Origin: DAINPP01 sp963667315
GTDB taxonomy: Bacteria; Thermotogota; Thermotogae; MWEM01
Direction of reading: 5' to 3'
Assembly (NCBI GenBank): GCA_963667315.1
Contig: OY763325.1
Location: 744,001-808,000 of the forward strand
DNA length: 64,000 nt
Shown: in pieces, positions 18,142 to 27,474 of the stretch
How the letters are laid out: the number at the start of each line of letters is the position of its first letter
Numbering within the stretch: the first letter of the stretch is position 1
Translations under genes and position numbers: made by a program
The notes under the pieces: model-generated
Seen by the model: only the letters and a program-made list of their open reading frames with translations
What the model was told of the DNA's origin: nothing
Database searches by the model: none

Positions 18142-18993
18142 TTAAATATTTTTCTCCATAGAAATCTGATACATTATAATCGATGTAGAGACTGCAACAT
18201 TCAGCGAATCACAATCCCCTTTCATGGGGATTGTGATCCTTTTATCATCATGATTATACCATTCTCTTGTTATTCCATACCTTTCACTTCCTGCTACAAC
18301 AGCAATATTTCCTTTATAGGTCATCTCGTTATAATTTTTTTCTGCGTCGGTATCCGTCAAAACGATTTTGATGTTGTTTTTTTTGAACCAATCAATTGCA
18401 GTCTGAACATCACATTCAATCACAGGTGTTGAAAAAACGGCACCTTGACTGCCTTTTACAACTTTAGGATGTGTCAATCTCGCTCTTCGATTGCAAATCA
18501 AAACAGCCTTAACACCTGCGCCATCACAACTTCTCAAGATTGTCCCAATATTTCCGGGGATTTCAACTCCATCCAGAACAATATAAATTGAATTACCCGA
18601 TGGTGTTATATCTTCCATTCTATAATCCGGCATCTCACATACAGCAAGTAACCCATCAGGTTTCTTGTATTCGCTTATTCGAGAAAAAACCTTATCCGAA
18701 CATATACATCTATCAAACTCGCCTGATTTGTTGATGATTTTTTCAGCGAGAATTTCAGAATTTTCGGATAAGAACAATTCGGGAGAAAAAAATGCAGCAT
18801 CGAATACCAGTCCTTTGTCTAAACATTTCTCAACTCCCCAAAAACCTTCTACAACAACAAGATTCCTGGGGTTCGATTTTGTATTTTTGATTATTGACAA
18901 AACCTGTTTTATTCTGGGATGTTTCAAACCGGTGAATTTGAGTCGACCGGGGAATTTTTCCATAAACAGATTTCGTTTTTCTTCTAATGTCAT
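18142..18993 (-). CDS. SpoU (TrmH)-family RNA 2'-O-ribose methyltransferase
   Basis: 283 residues. An N-terminal L30-like substrate-binding part (EGFWGVEKCLDKG) precedes the SPOUT knot. The three SpoU motifs are visible: IPGNIGTILRSCDGAGV, VAGSERYGI and IPMKGDCDSLNVAVS. It methylates a ribose 2'-OH in rRNA or tRNA with SAM; the target cannot be fixed from sequence. It starts within the hutI stop region (GGTGAATGA), so it is co-transcribed with hutI and leads on to miaB. Confidence 0.9.
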   Translation of the reverse strand: MTLEEKRNLFMEKFPGRLKFTGLKHPRIKQVLSIIKNTKSNPRNLVVVEGFWGVEKCLDKGLVFDAAFFSPELFLSENSEILAEKIINKSGEFDRCICSDKVFSRISEYKKPDGLLAVCEMPDYRMEDITPSGNSIYIVLDGVEIPGNIGTILRSCDGAGVKAVLICNRRARLTHPKVVKGSQGAVFSTPVIECDVQTAIDWFKKNNIKIVLTDTDAEKNYNEMTYKGNIAVVAGSERYGITREWYNHDDKRITIPMKGDCDSLNVAVSTSIIMYQISMEKNI

Positions 18994-18996
18994 AGA

Positions 18997-20238
18997 TCAT
19001 TCACCCTTTAATCTCAAGCATTTTTTCGGTGCAATTACAGTATGTACAATATCATGACCCGGAAAATAAGGAATGAATTTATAATCAGGAATATCCCATA
19101 GAACCACTGCACCTTTCTTACCAATTTCAATACTACCGTATTCATCTTCCAAACCTAATGCGAATGCTGCGTTTAGCGTCATGGCTGTTAATATCTCTTC
19201 AGGCGACATTTTTAATTTTGAAGAGGCAAGATGTGAAATAAAACCCGGATGATTGATTGTACAAGATCCCGGATTAAAATCACTTGCAAGTGCGACAGCA
19301 GCACCGGAATCTATTAATTTTCTGGCAGGGGCATATGGTTTGCCTAAAAAAAAGCTTGTTCCCGGTAACAAAGTTGCAACGGTATTGCTAGCTGCAATTG
19401 CTTTGATTGCCTGTTCACCTATTTGAATTAAATGATCCGCTGACTTTGCATGGTATTTTACTGCCAGGCGACTTCCACCAATATCTTTTATCTCATCGGC
19501 ATGCATTTTTATTCTAAAACCTTTTTCCTTGACATAATTGATATACCTTTCAGTCTGCTGAGCATCAAAAACACCATCTTCACAAAAAATATCCGCAAAG
19601 ATTTCCGTCCCAAATTCTGATTTTATATCATCAATCATTGATTCGAGAACATGATCCATAAACGATTTATAATCCGGATATTCAGGTGCCAAAGCATGCG
19701 GTCCAAGGAAAGTTTTAACGATTTCTTGTGGAACCCTTTCCTCCAACATATATAGGGCTTTCAGCTGTTTTATTTCAGATTTTGTATCCAGCCCATAACC
19801 GCTTTTTCCTTCAAAAACGACGACACCTCTTTTAAACATCTCTTCCGCAAACTGTCTATTAAAAGATACGAGTTCTTCCAAGGATGCTTCACGAAGCGCT
19901 TTAGTCGTACTGACGATCCCACCGCCTGTTTTCATAATTTCCATATAAGTTGCACCTTTTTGTCTTTGAAAAAATTCATCGTATCTGAACCCATAAAAAG
20001 GGATATGCGTATGAGGATCAACCAAACCAGGCGTTGCGACTAAATTTTCAGCACTGATAACAGTCCCTTTAAAATTCTCAGGTACTTCAATTTCATTGTC
20101 AATATTTTTTATCATTGAATTTTCAATCAAAACATCTACATTGTTCGCTATCCTGATATCTTTCATCTCTGCATCTTTTTTCAATCTTTTCCCAATTGGT
20201 GTTGCAATTTGCTTAATGTTTTTAATCAACAAATCCAT
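18997..20238 (-). CDS. hutI: Imidazolonepropionase
   Basis: 413 residues of the amidohydrolase fold. Metal ligands are in DPHTHIPF and KMHADEIKD, with DFNPG further on as the usual HutI Asp, and LGPHALAPEY and ASDFNPGSC are family segments. It hydrolyses 4-imidazolone-5-propionate to N-formimino-glutamate in histidine breakdown. No hutH, hutU or formiminotransferase is in the window, so the rest of the pathway must be elsewhere. It is divergent from the first chemoreceptor, and the two promoters are back to back. Confidence 0.93.
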   Translation of the reverse strand: MDLLIKNIKQIATPIGKRLKKDAEMKDIRIANNVDVLIENSMIKNIDNEIEVPENFKGTVISAENLVATPGLVDPHTHIPFYGFRYDEFFQRQKGATYMEIMKTGGGIVSTTKALREASLEELVSFNRQFAEEMFKRGVVVFEGKSGYGLDTKSEIKQLKALYMLEERVPQEIVKTFLGPHALAPEYPDYKSFMDHVLESMIDDIKSEFGTEIFADIFCEDGVFDAQQTERYINYVKEKGFRIKMHADEIKDIGGSRLAVKYHAKSADHLIQIGEQAIKAIAASNTVATLLPGTSFFLGKPYAPARKLIDSGAAVALASDFNPGSCTINHPGFISHLASSKLKMSPEEILTAMTLNAAFALGLEDEYGSIEIGKKGAVVLWDIPDYKFIPYFPGHDIVHTVIAPKKCLRLKGE

Positions 20239-20274
20239 AATTCATCATCCCCTCTTATTATTTTATTTCCACCC

Positions 20275-20283
20275 ATTATACCA
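20275..20283 (-). promoter_or_regulatory. Extended -10 promoter for hutI
   Basis: On the minus strand TGGTATAAT is a perfect extended -10 about 37 bases before the hutI ATG. It lies 33 bases from the divergent chemoreceptor -10. Confidence 0.65.
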
Positions 20284-20315
20284 AAGATGTATTTTCCAAA
20301 AACCTAAAAAAAATA

Positions 20316-20324
20316 TGCTATAAT
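20316..20324 (+). promoter_or_regulatory. Extended -10 promoter for the first chemoreceptor gene
   Basis: TGCTATAAT is a perfect extended -10. The -35 region is weak. The ribosome site AGGGGTGG follows before the ATG at 20370. Confidence 0.68.
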
Positions 20325-20369
20325 TCATGTGAATCTTAAGTTTTCTTATTTTTTTTAGGGGTGGAATCT

Positions 20370-22397
20370 ATGTTCAAATCTTTAAGTTTATACGCTCGCA
20401 TTCTTATCGGATTTGCCTTGATAACGGTGTTGCTTGTATTAATTTCTGTGTTGGCTTTATCGGCAATAAACAGTAGTCTTACGAATTTTGATGATTACAG
20501 CAATACGGTGGGTGTACTTGAGCTTGCAACTGATATTGAGAAGGATATACTGACTGCTATGATAATCAGTCAGGAATATCTTGAATCAAATGATTCAGCA
20601 AGGGTATCCGAATTTTCAAACAACATCATTAAGGTAAAGAAAAACATCGATGAATTGAGAACTATTTCAGATGATCCAGAAATAGTTAAAAAAGGCGGAG
20701 AAATACTGAAAAGTATCGATTTATTTGATGAAACTTTCAACAATGTTGTACAGTACACAACTCAACAAAATGAAATCGTTAACAACCTCATCATACCTGT
20801 CAGCAATAAAATAGAAGAGCAGGTAACCGGATTGATGAATGATGCATTCGGAAATGGTGACACCTTGGCATCATTTGGATCGGGTCAGGCTGTTAGAAAC
20901 ATATTAAGGACACGAAATGCGATTTTCCTGTTTCTTAATACGAGAAATCTGAGTTTGACTGAATCAATTAATGAAGAAATGACATTGACTGAAGAAAGTA
21001 TAGAATTTCTTGATCAGATGATCACCAATTTAACCATGAGACATTATGTGGATGACACAAAAGAAGATTTTGGCCACTTACAGGAAAATTACCTCCAGCT
21101 GGAGGCATTGATGATAGAAAGAAGCAAAGAAACAACGGAATTTGATAACCTTCAATTGACAATCTTTGAAAATACAGGGAATTTGAGAGAAAGTGTCTAT
21201 AAAGTACAACAGGCAGTTGGCTTGAAAGTGGAAGAACAGAATAATTCGACAAAACTTGTTGTGTTAATTCTTATGATCGCTTCAGTCGTATTAAGTCTCG
21301 TCGTATCATTCTTTGTTGCGAAAAGTATCATAAAGCCAATAATAAAACTGGAAGAATCAATCAAAGAGTTTGGTCAGGGTGATTTAACGATGGATTTCAG
21401 TATGTCTGGAAAAAATGAGGTTGTAAGGATGGCAAACATTCTTCAGGAAATGGCGACTTCTTTGAGGCAATCAATCGCATCTATATCTGAAGCTGTTGAT
21501 CAGGTTAATAATTCTTCCGAAAACCTAAATGTAATCGCTCAGGAATCAAATGAAAATGCGGAAACTCTGTCAAAGGAAAGCAATGTTATTGAGGAAAGCA
21601 TTATTAATACGACCTCATCACTCGAAGAAACGAATGCCGGAATAGAAGAAATTGCAAACTCTTCACAAAATGTAGCAAAAGTGGCACAAGATCTGGCTGG
21701 CGATACGGAAAATGCAGAAATCAGGACAAAAGATGGGAATAAGATTGTTTCTGATATGCTTTTAAGTATGAAGACCGTGAGTGATCAAAGCCGAGAAACA
21801 ACAAAAATCGTTACAGAACTTTCAGGAAATGCCAAGAATGTAGGAGAGATCGTTGAGACGATTTCTTCGATTGCCGAACAAACTAATCTCCTTGCGTTAA
21901 ACGCTGCAATTGAAGCTGCCCGAGCTGGTGAAGCAGGCAAAGGATTTGCTGTAGTAGCAGATGAGATACGAAAACTGGCTGAAGACAGTCGAAGAGCAAC
22001 TGAAACGATTGATTCAATCTTGAAAGAAATTCAGAAAGGAACCGCTTTAGTCCAAGATGCAAGTAAAAAGAATGTCGGTTATGTCGATTCACTTACAGAG
22101 GATGCTAAGAATGTAGAAAATGCCTTCGCTATAATTCTCGACAGTATCGATCATATCTCGAACTCTGTAGAGGATTTAGCAGGTTCCGCTCAGGAACAAA
22201 GTGCTTCAACACTTGAGATAACAAGGGCTGTTGAGGTATCAACAAGCAGCATGGGGCATATTTCCGAAGAGATTAAAATATTGGCAGACAGTGCCGAGAA
22301 ACAGGCTTCTAATTCTGAAAATATAAGTTCGTTGGTTGCTGAGTTATATGCAATGGCAGAATCACTGGAAGAACAAATAAAACATTTCAAATATTAA
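20370..22397 (+). CDS. Methyl-accepting chemotaxis protein, two-TM with HAMP
   Basis: 675 residues. The ATG at 20370 has AGGGGTGG six bases before it; a GTG at 20361 lies inside that site. TM1 is at ~10-32, then an extracytoplasmic helical sensor domain (~33-290) without a recognisable ligand motif, TM2 at ~294-318 and a HAMP domain (KPIIKLEESIKEFGQGDLTMDF). A long MA signalling domain has the tip ISSIAEQTNLLALNAAIEAARAGE that contacts CheA/CheW. No C-terminal CheR-binding pentapeptide is seen. It heads a tandem of three chemoreceptors. Confidence 0.92.
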   Translation: MFKSLSLYARILIGFALITVLLVLISVLALSAINSSLTNFDDYSNTVGVLELATDIEKDILTAMIISQEYLESNDSARVSEFSNNIIKVKKNIDELRTISDDPEIVKKGGEILKSIDLFDETFNNVVQYTTQQNEIVNNLIIPVSNKIEEQVTGLMNDAFGNGDTLASFGSGQAVRNILRTRNAIFLFLNTRNLSLTESINEEMTLTEESIEFLDQMITNLTMRHYVDDTKEDFGHLQENYLQLEALMIERSKETTEFDNLQLTIFENTGNLRESVYKVQQAVGLKVEEQNNSTKLVVLILMIASVVLSLVVSFFVAKSIIKPIIKLEESIKEFGQGDLTMDFSMSGKNEVVRMANILQEMATSLRQSIASISEAVDQVNNSSENLNVIAQESNENAETLSKESNVIEESIINTTSSLEETNAGIEEIANSSQNVAKVAQDLAGDTENAEIRTKDGNKIVSDMLLSMKTVSDQSRETTKIVTELSGNAKNVGEIVETISSIAEQTNLLALNAAIEAARAGEAGKGFAVVADEIRKLAEDSRRATETIDSILKEIQKGTALVQDASKKNVGYVDSLTEDAKNVENAFAIILDSIDHISNSVEDLAGSAQEQSASTLEITRAVEVSTSSMGHISEEIKILADSAEKQASNSENISSLVAELYAMAESLEEQIKHFKY

Positions 22398-22411
22398 AAG
22401 GGTGACGCATC

Positions 22412-23953
22412 ATAGCTTTTAAAGCATTATTTAGAACAGCTATCCCGGCAATATTCATTGCTGGGATAGCTGTTCTGATTTTTTTTACATCTCTATTCCT
22501 TTTTGCGAGAATAGAGGCTCAAGATAAAGAGTTGAGAATGGGAATTGAAGAAATGAATAACTATGGAATGTGGATAGAATCTAACTTTAATTTATTGATC
22601 TTCGATAGTAGATTTTCAGATATCCTTTCTTTGTTCAATAAAGAGCCGGTTTTTCAATCAAAAATAAACAGGCTTCAAGAAAATCAAAATAATTCAATCA
22701 TCGAAATTACACAATCGGTAGCAACTATGTTATCTGAGGTCTTCAAGCTTATGGAATTATTACGGGAAGCCTTATCTGACAAAACAATATCATCTGAAAT
22801 GCTAAAGTATTATTTGACAGTATACGATATAACACAACGTCTATTTATGGAAATCATGTCTGCAAATCTTCAAATCATAAGTTCACGGTTTATAACATCA
22901 ACTGAAATCAGTAAAAATATTCTCTTACTCTCGAATTCTATTTCTCAGCGTTCTTCATCTTTAAAAAATCTACTTCGGAATACTGGACAAAACGACCTCA
23001 TCAATGATTATTATGAAAATGAGAAGAACTGGCTAGTTAATGTCGCCACCCTTTTGGAAAATGACGAAAGAAAAAGAGTATTGATAAAGGATTTTCAACT
23101 CTCGAGAAAAAATATAAACGTGAAATCTGATTATCTCTTGATGTTTAAAATCTTATTTATGATTATTATCCCTTTGCTTCTACTCCTTGTTTCGTCCCTG
23201 TTTTTTCTTTCAACAAAGAAACTGAGTATCGTTGAAAGAAAACTCATAAAAAATATAAACACACTTGAGAAAGAAAAAGATTCTTTAAAAAGGAATTACC
23301 ATCAGATATTTCAAGAAAAGAAGGCATCTGATGACAGATTTGCGAACTTGGAAAAAGACAAGATCAGAAAAGAAGAATCTCTATTGGATATGACAGTTAG
23401 ACTGGAGGAATCGCTTCATAAGATAGAGGGATTGACAGATGAAAACAAAAAGTTAAAAGCAGAACTTGCAACACTATCCGACGCATATTCCAAACCTACA
23501 GAAGATGAAAAATTGCATGTTTTATCAAAATATGCTGGGAAATTAGTCGCTTTAACTCAATCAACAAAAAGTTTGATACAAAAAGAAAATGGGAGCGTTA
23601 AAGTACAGGAAGAAATTCAGCATATTGAATCGCTCATGAAAAAATTGGAAGATCTGTTTGCTGAAACGCGATTACTTTCATTAAACGCCGCTGTTGAATC
23701 AGCTAGAGCGGGTGAGAAAGGAAAAGGCTTTGGAATTGTAGCGGATAAAATACGTGAAATTTCCGAAAAAAGTCAACGCCTGTCAAAAACTTTAAAAGAA
23801 ACAACACTAACCCTAAGCAAAAACATTCAACAGAATCATGACCTTGAAAAAGAATATCTTGACACCTTTACGATTCAAATTACAGAATTGAATAAAACTT
23901 CAGCTGAAACAGCCGAATTAATAAAGGATATCATTTCAGCATTAGAGAATTAG
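22412..23953 (+). CDS. Chemoreceptor-like protein with non-canonical ATA start
   Basis: 513 residues if begun at the ATA at 22412. The frame is open from the TGA at 22403 and has no ATG, GTG or TTG until 22532. The residues before 22532 form an obvious first membrane helix (AIPAIFIAGIAVLIFF), which the protein needs because a second TM lies at ~243-266 with a sensor-like domain between. AAAGGGTGA ends six bases before the ATA, the same spacing as at the TTG at 1881. C-terminal to TM2 are coiled coil and a short MA tip (ETRLLSLNAAVESARAGEKGKG); no HAMP is evident. Starting at TTG 22532 would remove TM1. Confidence 0.75.
   Translation: MAFKALFRTAIPAIFIAGIAVLIFFTSLFLFARIEAQDKELRMGIEEMNNYGMWIESNFNLLIFDSRFSDILSLFNKEPVFQSKINRLQENQNNSIIEITQSVATMLSEVFKLMELLREALSDKTISSEMLKYYLTVYDITQRLFMEIMSANLQIISSRFITSTEISKNILLLSNSISQRSSSLKNLLRNTGQNDLINDYYENEKNWLVNVATLLENDERKRVLIKDFQLSRKNINVKSDYLLMFKILFMIIIPLLLLLVSSLFFLSTKKLSIVERKLIKNINTLEKEKDSLKRNYHQIFQEKKASDDRFANLEKDKIRKEESLLDMTVRLEESLHKIEGLTDENKKLKAELATLSDAYSKPTEDEKLHVLSKYAGKLVALTQSTKSLIQKENGSVKVQEEIQHIESLMKKLEDLFAETRLLSLNAAVESARAGEKGKGFGIVADKIREISEKSQRLSKTLKETTLTLSKNIQQNHDLEKEYLDTFTIQITELNKTSAETAELIKDIISALEN
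22434..22486 (+). terminator. Strong terminator-like hairpin within the TM1 codons of the second chemoreceptor
   Basis: A 19-base left arm (22434-22452) pairs with 22457-22475 with one G-T pair, around the loop ATTC, and is followed by TGA and T8 (22479-22486). By sequence it is a textbook intrinsic terminator for the first chemoreceptor gene. It also lies inside the open frame that encodes TM1 of the next one, so it may act as an attenuator. Confidence 0.8.
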
Positions 23954-23956
23954 AAC

Positions 23957-23985
23957 TTCACAAAACCATGCATTTTCTGTATAAT
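23957..23985 (+). promoter_or_regulatory. Sigma-70-type promoter for the third chemoreceptor gene
   Basis: TTCACA (23957-23962), a 17-base spacer, and TATAAT (23980-23985). This is the best -35/-10 pair in the window. It sits 4 bases after the preceding stop codon and leaves a leader of about 22 bases. Confidence 0.8.
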
Positions 23986-24013
23986 ATGATTACATAAAAA
24001 AAGAAGGTGACAT

Positions 24014-25483
24014 ATGAATTCATTAAAAAAGGCTAATTTCACGGCGATAACAATTAACTGGATGATCGACGCTTTTCTACTACTGGGGTATATCGTAGAG
24101 TACCTTAAAGGTGGAAGAACACTTTCATATGTTTTCATTATTGTCGGATTGATTTTTATACCGATGCTATATGTTTCCTACCTTTACAAAAGAAATCCTT
24201 CTGATAATAAGATAAAATATATCAGTCTCATTGGTTATTTCATTTTATACATCACCGCAATGTTTACAACCTCAAGGATACTTGTTTATGTGTATATGTT
24301 CCCGATTCTTTCGGTCTATATGCTTTATTTTAATTTGAAACTAATCGTGATCAGCTGCAGTGTGCTTATTGTCTCCAATAGTTTAAGAATCGCATATCTT
24401 ATCACTTCATTGAACATGACGTCACCTTCTCTTACAACGGATTATATGATACAATTTGCTTCTGTGTCTCTTTTTTCAGTGGCATTGATCATGACAACCA
24501 AACTTTCAAACGAATTCAACTCAAAAAAAATTGAGTCATTGAAAAATGAGCAGGAAATGCAAAATAAAGTTACTGAAAATCTAAAAACAATCCTTGACAT
24601 ATTGAAAAAAAATACAACGAGTATTTCAACAATCATCGAACAAATCGGAACAACCTCCAGAGATCTGGTTTCTGATTTAAAAGAATCAGAGAATATATAT
24701 CTCTTAACAGATGAAAGTATTCATGAACAAACTACCATGACACAGGAAATTCAATCTATGTTGGAAAATACGATGAATATTTCCACCGAAATCGAACATA
24801 TGGCAGAAAATACGACTGAAGATATAAATGAAGGAAATGTTTTAGTAAAAAAACTTGAAGACAGCTCAAAAAAATTAAATGATAATTCAGTTGAAGTATT
24901 TGAAGATATTAACGGTTTAAGCAAAAAATCTGAGGATATTTACAGTATAACGGAAGTTATTTCTCAAATTGCCGAGAAAACAAACCTTCTGTCATTAAAC
25001 GCATCCATTGAAAGTGCCAGAGCCGGTGAAGCGGGTAAAGGATTTGCTGTAGTAGCAAATGAAATCAGAAAACTTGCAAATGAAAGTAAAAACAGTGCAG
25101 AAAATATTGAGGAAATAATGAAAGATTTAATGAATTCTGCCCGAAAAACTGTCGATTCGTCCAAACAGTTTCAGCAGTTAAATCACTCCCAAAATGAGAT
25201 TATTAAACAAACACATACCATATTTGAGCAAATCAATTTAAAAAGTCTGAATCTAAAAGCTTCAATTGATAAAATTCACTTAACACTTGATCAAGTTTTG
25301 TCTGCAAACAACAAGATTATGAAAAGCATCGACAAGATTGCTGACGGTTCAAGAAAAACAGTCGAAACACATATGAGAAATGAAAAAATCTCCTCTGAAA
25401 ATCATAAATTCGCTAAAGAAGCCAATAAACTGGTGAAAGAAATTCAAACAATTTATGCGAAGAGTTTTATTGATGAAAAATAA
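24014..25483 (+). CDS. Methyl-accepting chemotaxis protein with six-TM N-terminal region
   Basis: 489 residues. About six membrane helices fill residues 10-165 with only short loops, so there is no large external sensor domain and no clear HAMP. The rest is a cytoplasmic MA domain with the tip ISQIAEKTNLLSLNASIESARAGEAGKG. Ligand or membrane state must be sensed within or close to the bilayer. AAGAAGGTGA precedes the ATG. It has its own promoter, and its stop meets the convergent hydrolase stop almost directly, with no hairpin between them. Confidence 0.9.
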   Translation: MNSLKKANFTAITINWMIDAFLLLGYIVEYLKGGRTLSYVFIIVGLIFIPMLYVSYLYKRNPSDNKIKYISLIGYFILYITAMFTTSRILVYVYMFPILSVYMLYFNLKLIVISCSVLIVSNSLRIAYLITSLNMTSPSLTTDYMIQFASVSLFSVALIMTTKLSNEFNSKKIESLKNEQEMQNKVTENLKTILDILKKNTTSISTIIEQIGTTSRDLVSDLKESENIYLLTDESIHEQTTMTQEIQSMLENTMNISTEIEHMAENTTEDINEGNVLVKKLEDSSKKLNDNSVEVFEDINGLSKKSEDIYSITEVISQIAEKTNLLSLNASIESARAGEAGKGFAVVANEIRKLANESKNSAENIEEIMKDLMNSARKTVDSSKQFQQLNHSQNEIIKQTHTIFEQINLKSLNLKASIDKIHLTLDQVLSANNKIMKSIDKIADGSRKTVETHMRNEKISSENHKFAKEANKLVKEIQTIYAKSFIDEK

Positions 25484-25484
25484 A

Positions 25485-26378
25485 TTAAATCACATCTATT
25501 TCCGACAAAAATCTTTTGCACTTCTCAAAGTATTTTTGCTTGTTAACTTTAAAGGAATCGGCATGCTTTCCTTTTTCAACTAGCAACAGATCCCTTTTTC
25601 CTTTACTTTTTTCATTATAAAGATCTATTGACATTGAATAAGGAACCATGAAATCTCTTTTCCCGTGGACGAATAGAATAGGGATATCTATATTTCTGAT
25701 ACTCTTTTTAAGGGATACTTTTTTAATCGGCAGATTTGCTGTGATCTTCATAAAAAAGTTGATAACCGGCATAAAAAACAAAGGAACGAGATGTAAACGC
25801 TCAAAATTCTTTTTAAAAAGTAACCGTAAGTCCGAGAATGCGCTGTCCGCTATTAAAAATGAAGTTCTTTTATCAATCTCGGCATGTTGTAAGGCAATAA
25901 CAGCGCCAAGCGACTCACCATGAACACCAATAATAATATCTTTACCAAATCTTTCAAAGGCATAATCACAAATTTTCTTCAAATCGTACTTCTCATATAA
26001 TCCATATGTACATTTTTTACCTCCGGATTTGCCGTGAGCTCTATGATCAAACAAAATAATATTAAATCCCAAATTGTAAAAATCTACAACGTATTTCATA
26101 GAACCCCATAAAGACCAGGTTATTCCGTGCGAAAAAACGATCACTTTATGACTTCTTTGATTCTTATACACGTATCCATGGAGCTTATAGCCATAATCCG
26201 ATGCAATATAGAATTCTTCAGCATGTAGAGAGAACAACGTCTTAATATCCAGATGATCTTCCTGAATGGATATTTTTTTAGTCAATTCATACTTCCTGAC
26301 TCTCGGGTTGACATATCGATACGCAAGATACCCTATAAAAAAAACATCTAAAACTAAGAAAATAATTAGTACAATCAA
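25485..26378 (-). CDS. Membrane-anchored alpha/beta hydrolase
   Basis: 297 residues from the TTG at 26378, which has GGAGG five bases before it; the GTG at 26390 lies against a terminator and has no ribosome site. One N-terminal TM helix (~1-20) anchors the enzyme. The fold shows VFSHGITWSLWGSM, DHRAHGKSGG and the nucleophile elbow GVHGESLGA (Ser). FVHGKRDFMVPY gives the acid region (Asp) and GKHADSF the catalytic His. It resembles Bacillus YtxM/YqkD-type serine hydrolases. The substrate is unknown. Confidence 0.85.
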   Translation of the reverse strand: MIVLIIFLVLDVFFIGYLAYRYVNPRVRKYELTKKISIQEDHLDIKTLFSLHAEEFYIASDYGYKLHGYVYKNQRSHKVIVFSHGITWSLWGSMKYVVDFYNLGFNIILFDHRAHGKSGGKKCTYGLYEKYDLKKICDYAFERFGKDIIIGVHGESLGAVIALQHAEIDKRTSFLIADSAFSDLRLLFKKNFERLHLVPLFFMPVINFFMKITANLPIKKVSLKKSIRNIDIPILFVHGKRDFMVPYSMSIDLYNEKSKGKRDLLLVEKGKHADSFKVNKQKYFEKCKRFLSEIDVI

Positions 26379-26394
26379 AGTATCCTCCACTTAT

Positions 26395-26436
26395 AAAAAA
26401 ACCTTAAATTTTGATACCAATTAAATTTAAGGTTTT
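26395..26436 (-). terminator. Terminator of the acd-etfB-etfA operon
   Basis: On the minus strand AAAACCTTAAATTT pairs with AAATTTAAGGTTTT around an 11-base loop and runs straight into T tracts. It lies about 46 bases past the etfA stop. Confidence 0.85.
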
Positions 26437-26481
26437 CTTCATTTATTTAATTATACATGATAAAGCAAAAGATCAAAAATA

Positions 26482-27474
26482 TTATTTTTTTGATTCCAAT
26501 CTGCTAATCATTTCAGGTAATATTTTGTGAACATCTCCCACAATTGCAAGATCGGCTATTTTCATAATCGGTGCATCTTCATTTTTATTAATTGCTATAA
26601 TAAAATCACTTTCCTGCATCCCCGCTATATGTTGAAGTGCACCAGAAATACCGCAAGCGATATAGAGTCTTGGTCGTACCGTTTTACCGGTTTGTCCAAC
26701 CTGATGACTTTTGTCTATCCAACCTTGATCAATAACAGGTCTAGAGGCAGCAACTGTTCCATCAAGCAGTTCAGCAAGTCTGGTCAGTAAATTGAATCCC
26801 GCTTTTCCGCCCATACCTCTTCCACCGGCAATCAACACTTTCGCTTCAGATATGTTTGCCGACTCTTTTTTTTGTTTTTCCTGTTTGATGATCCTGCCTC
26901 TGATGATTGTCTTAGTAAGGTCTATCTTAATTTCTTCCGGAATCACAAAAGTTTTTGAGGCCCTTTTCCCTTTTGCAAAGACACCGGGTCTGACAGTAGA
27001 CATCTGCGGTCTGTGTTTTTCACAGGTAATTGTAGCCATTAAATTCCCACCAAAAGCCGGTCTTGTCATTAATAAAAAACCTTTCTCGTCAAATTCAAGT
27101 TCTGTACAATCTGCAGTAAGTCCTGTCTTACATCTTGCTGCAAGTCTCGGTGCCAAATCTCTTCCCTGTGGTGTCGCGCCTATAAAAACAACATCCGGCC
27201 CGACCTCTTTACAAATTTCAGAAACAACAAAGGTATAGGCATCCGTGTTATAGAATTCAAGTTTTTCATCCTGAACGAAAAACATCTTATCCACATCATA
27301 ATGAGATGTTTCTTCTGCGATCTCTTTTATATTAGAACCGATTAACAATGTGTATACTTTATGTCCGCTATTTTTTGATAATTCCCTCGATTTCTGAATT
27401 AATTCAAGTGTTACAGGGTTTAATATACCATTTCGATGTTCCCCAATCACTAAAATGCTTTTTTCCAAGTTCAT
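26482..27474 (-). CDS. etfA: Electron transfer flavoprotein alpha subunit
   Basis: 330 residues. The N-terminal alpha/beta domain is followed by the FAD domain with GGRGMGGKAGF, ASRPVIDQGWIDKSHQVGQTGKTVRP and LYIACGISGALQHIAGM. The ATG overlaps the etfB stop (ATGA), so the two are translated together. EtfAB carries electrons between flavoprotein dehydrogenases and other carriers. The dehydrogenase is the first gene of the same operon. The RPVIDQGW and TVRP segments are also found in bifurcating ETFs, which suggests but does not prove electron bifurcation. Confidence 0.94.
   Translation of the reverse strand: MNLEKSILVIGEHRNGILNPVTLELIQKSRELSKNSGHKVYTLLIGSNIKEIAEETSHYDVDKMFFVQDEKLEFYNTDAYTFVVSEICKEVGPDVVFIGATPQGRDLAPRLAARCKTGLTADCTELEFDEKGFLLMTRPAFGGNLMATITCEKHRPQMSTVRPGVFAKGKRASKTFVIPEEIKIDLTKTIIRGRIIKQEKQKKESANISEAKVLIAGGRGMGGKAGFNLLTRLAELLDGTVAASRPVIDQGWIDKSHQVGQTGKTVRPRLYIACGISGALQHIAGMQESDFIIAINKNEDAPIMKIADLAIVGDVHKILPEMISRLESKK

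Noticed and set aside
22532..23953. Second chemoreceptor starting at the TTG at 22532
   Set aside because: This would remove the first membrane helix and leave the sensor segment without a way across the membrane; TTG there also lacks a ribosome site.
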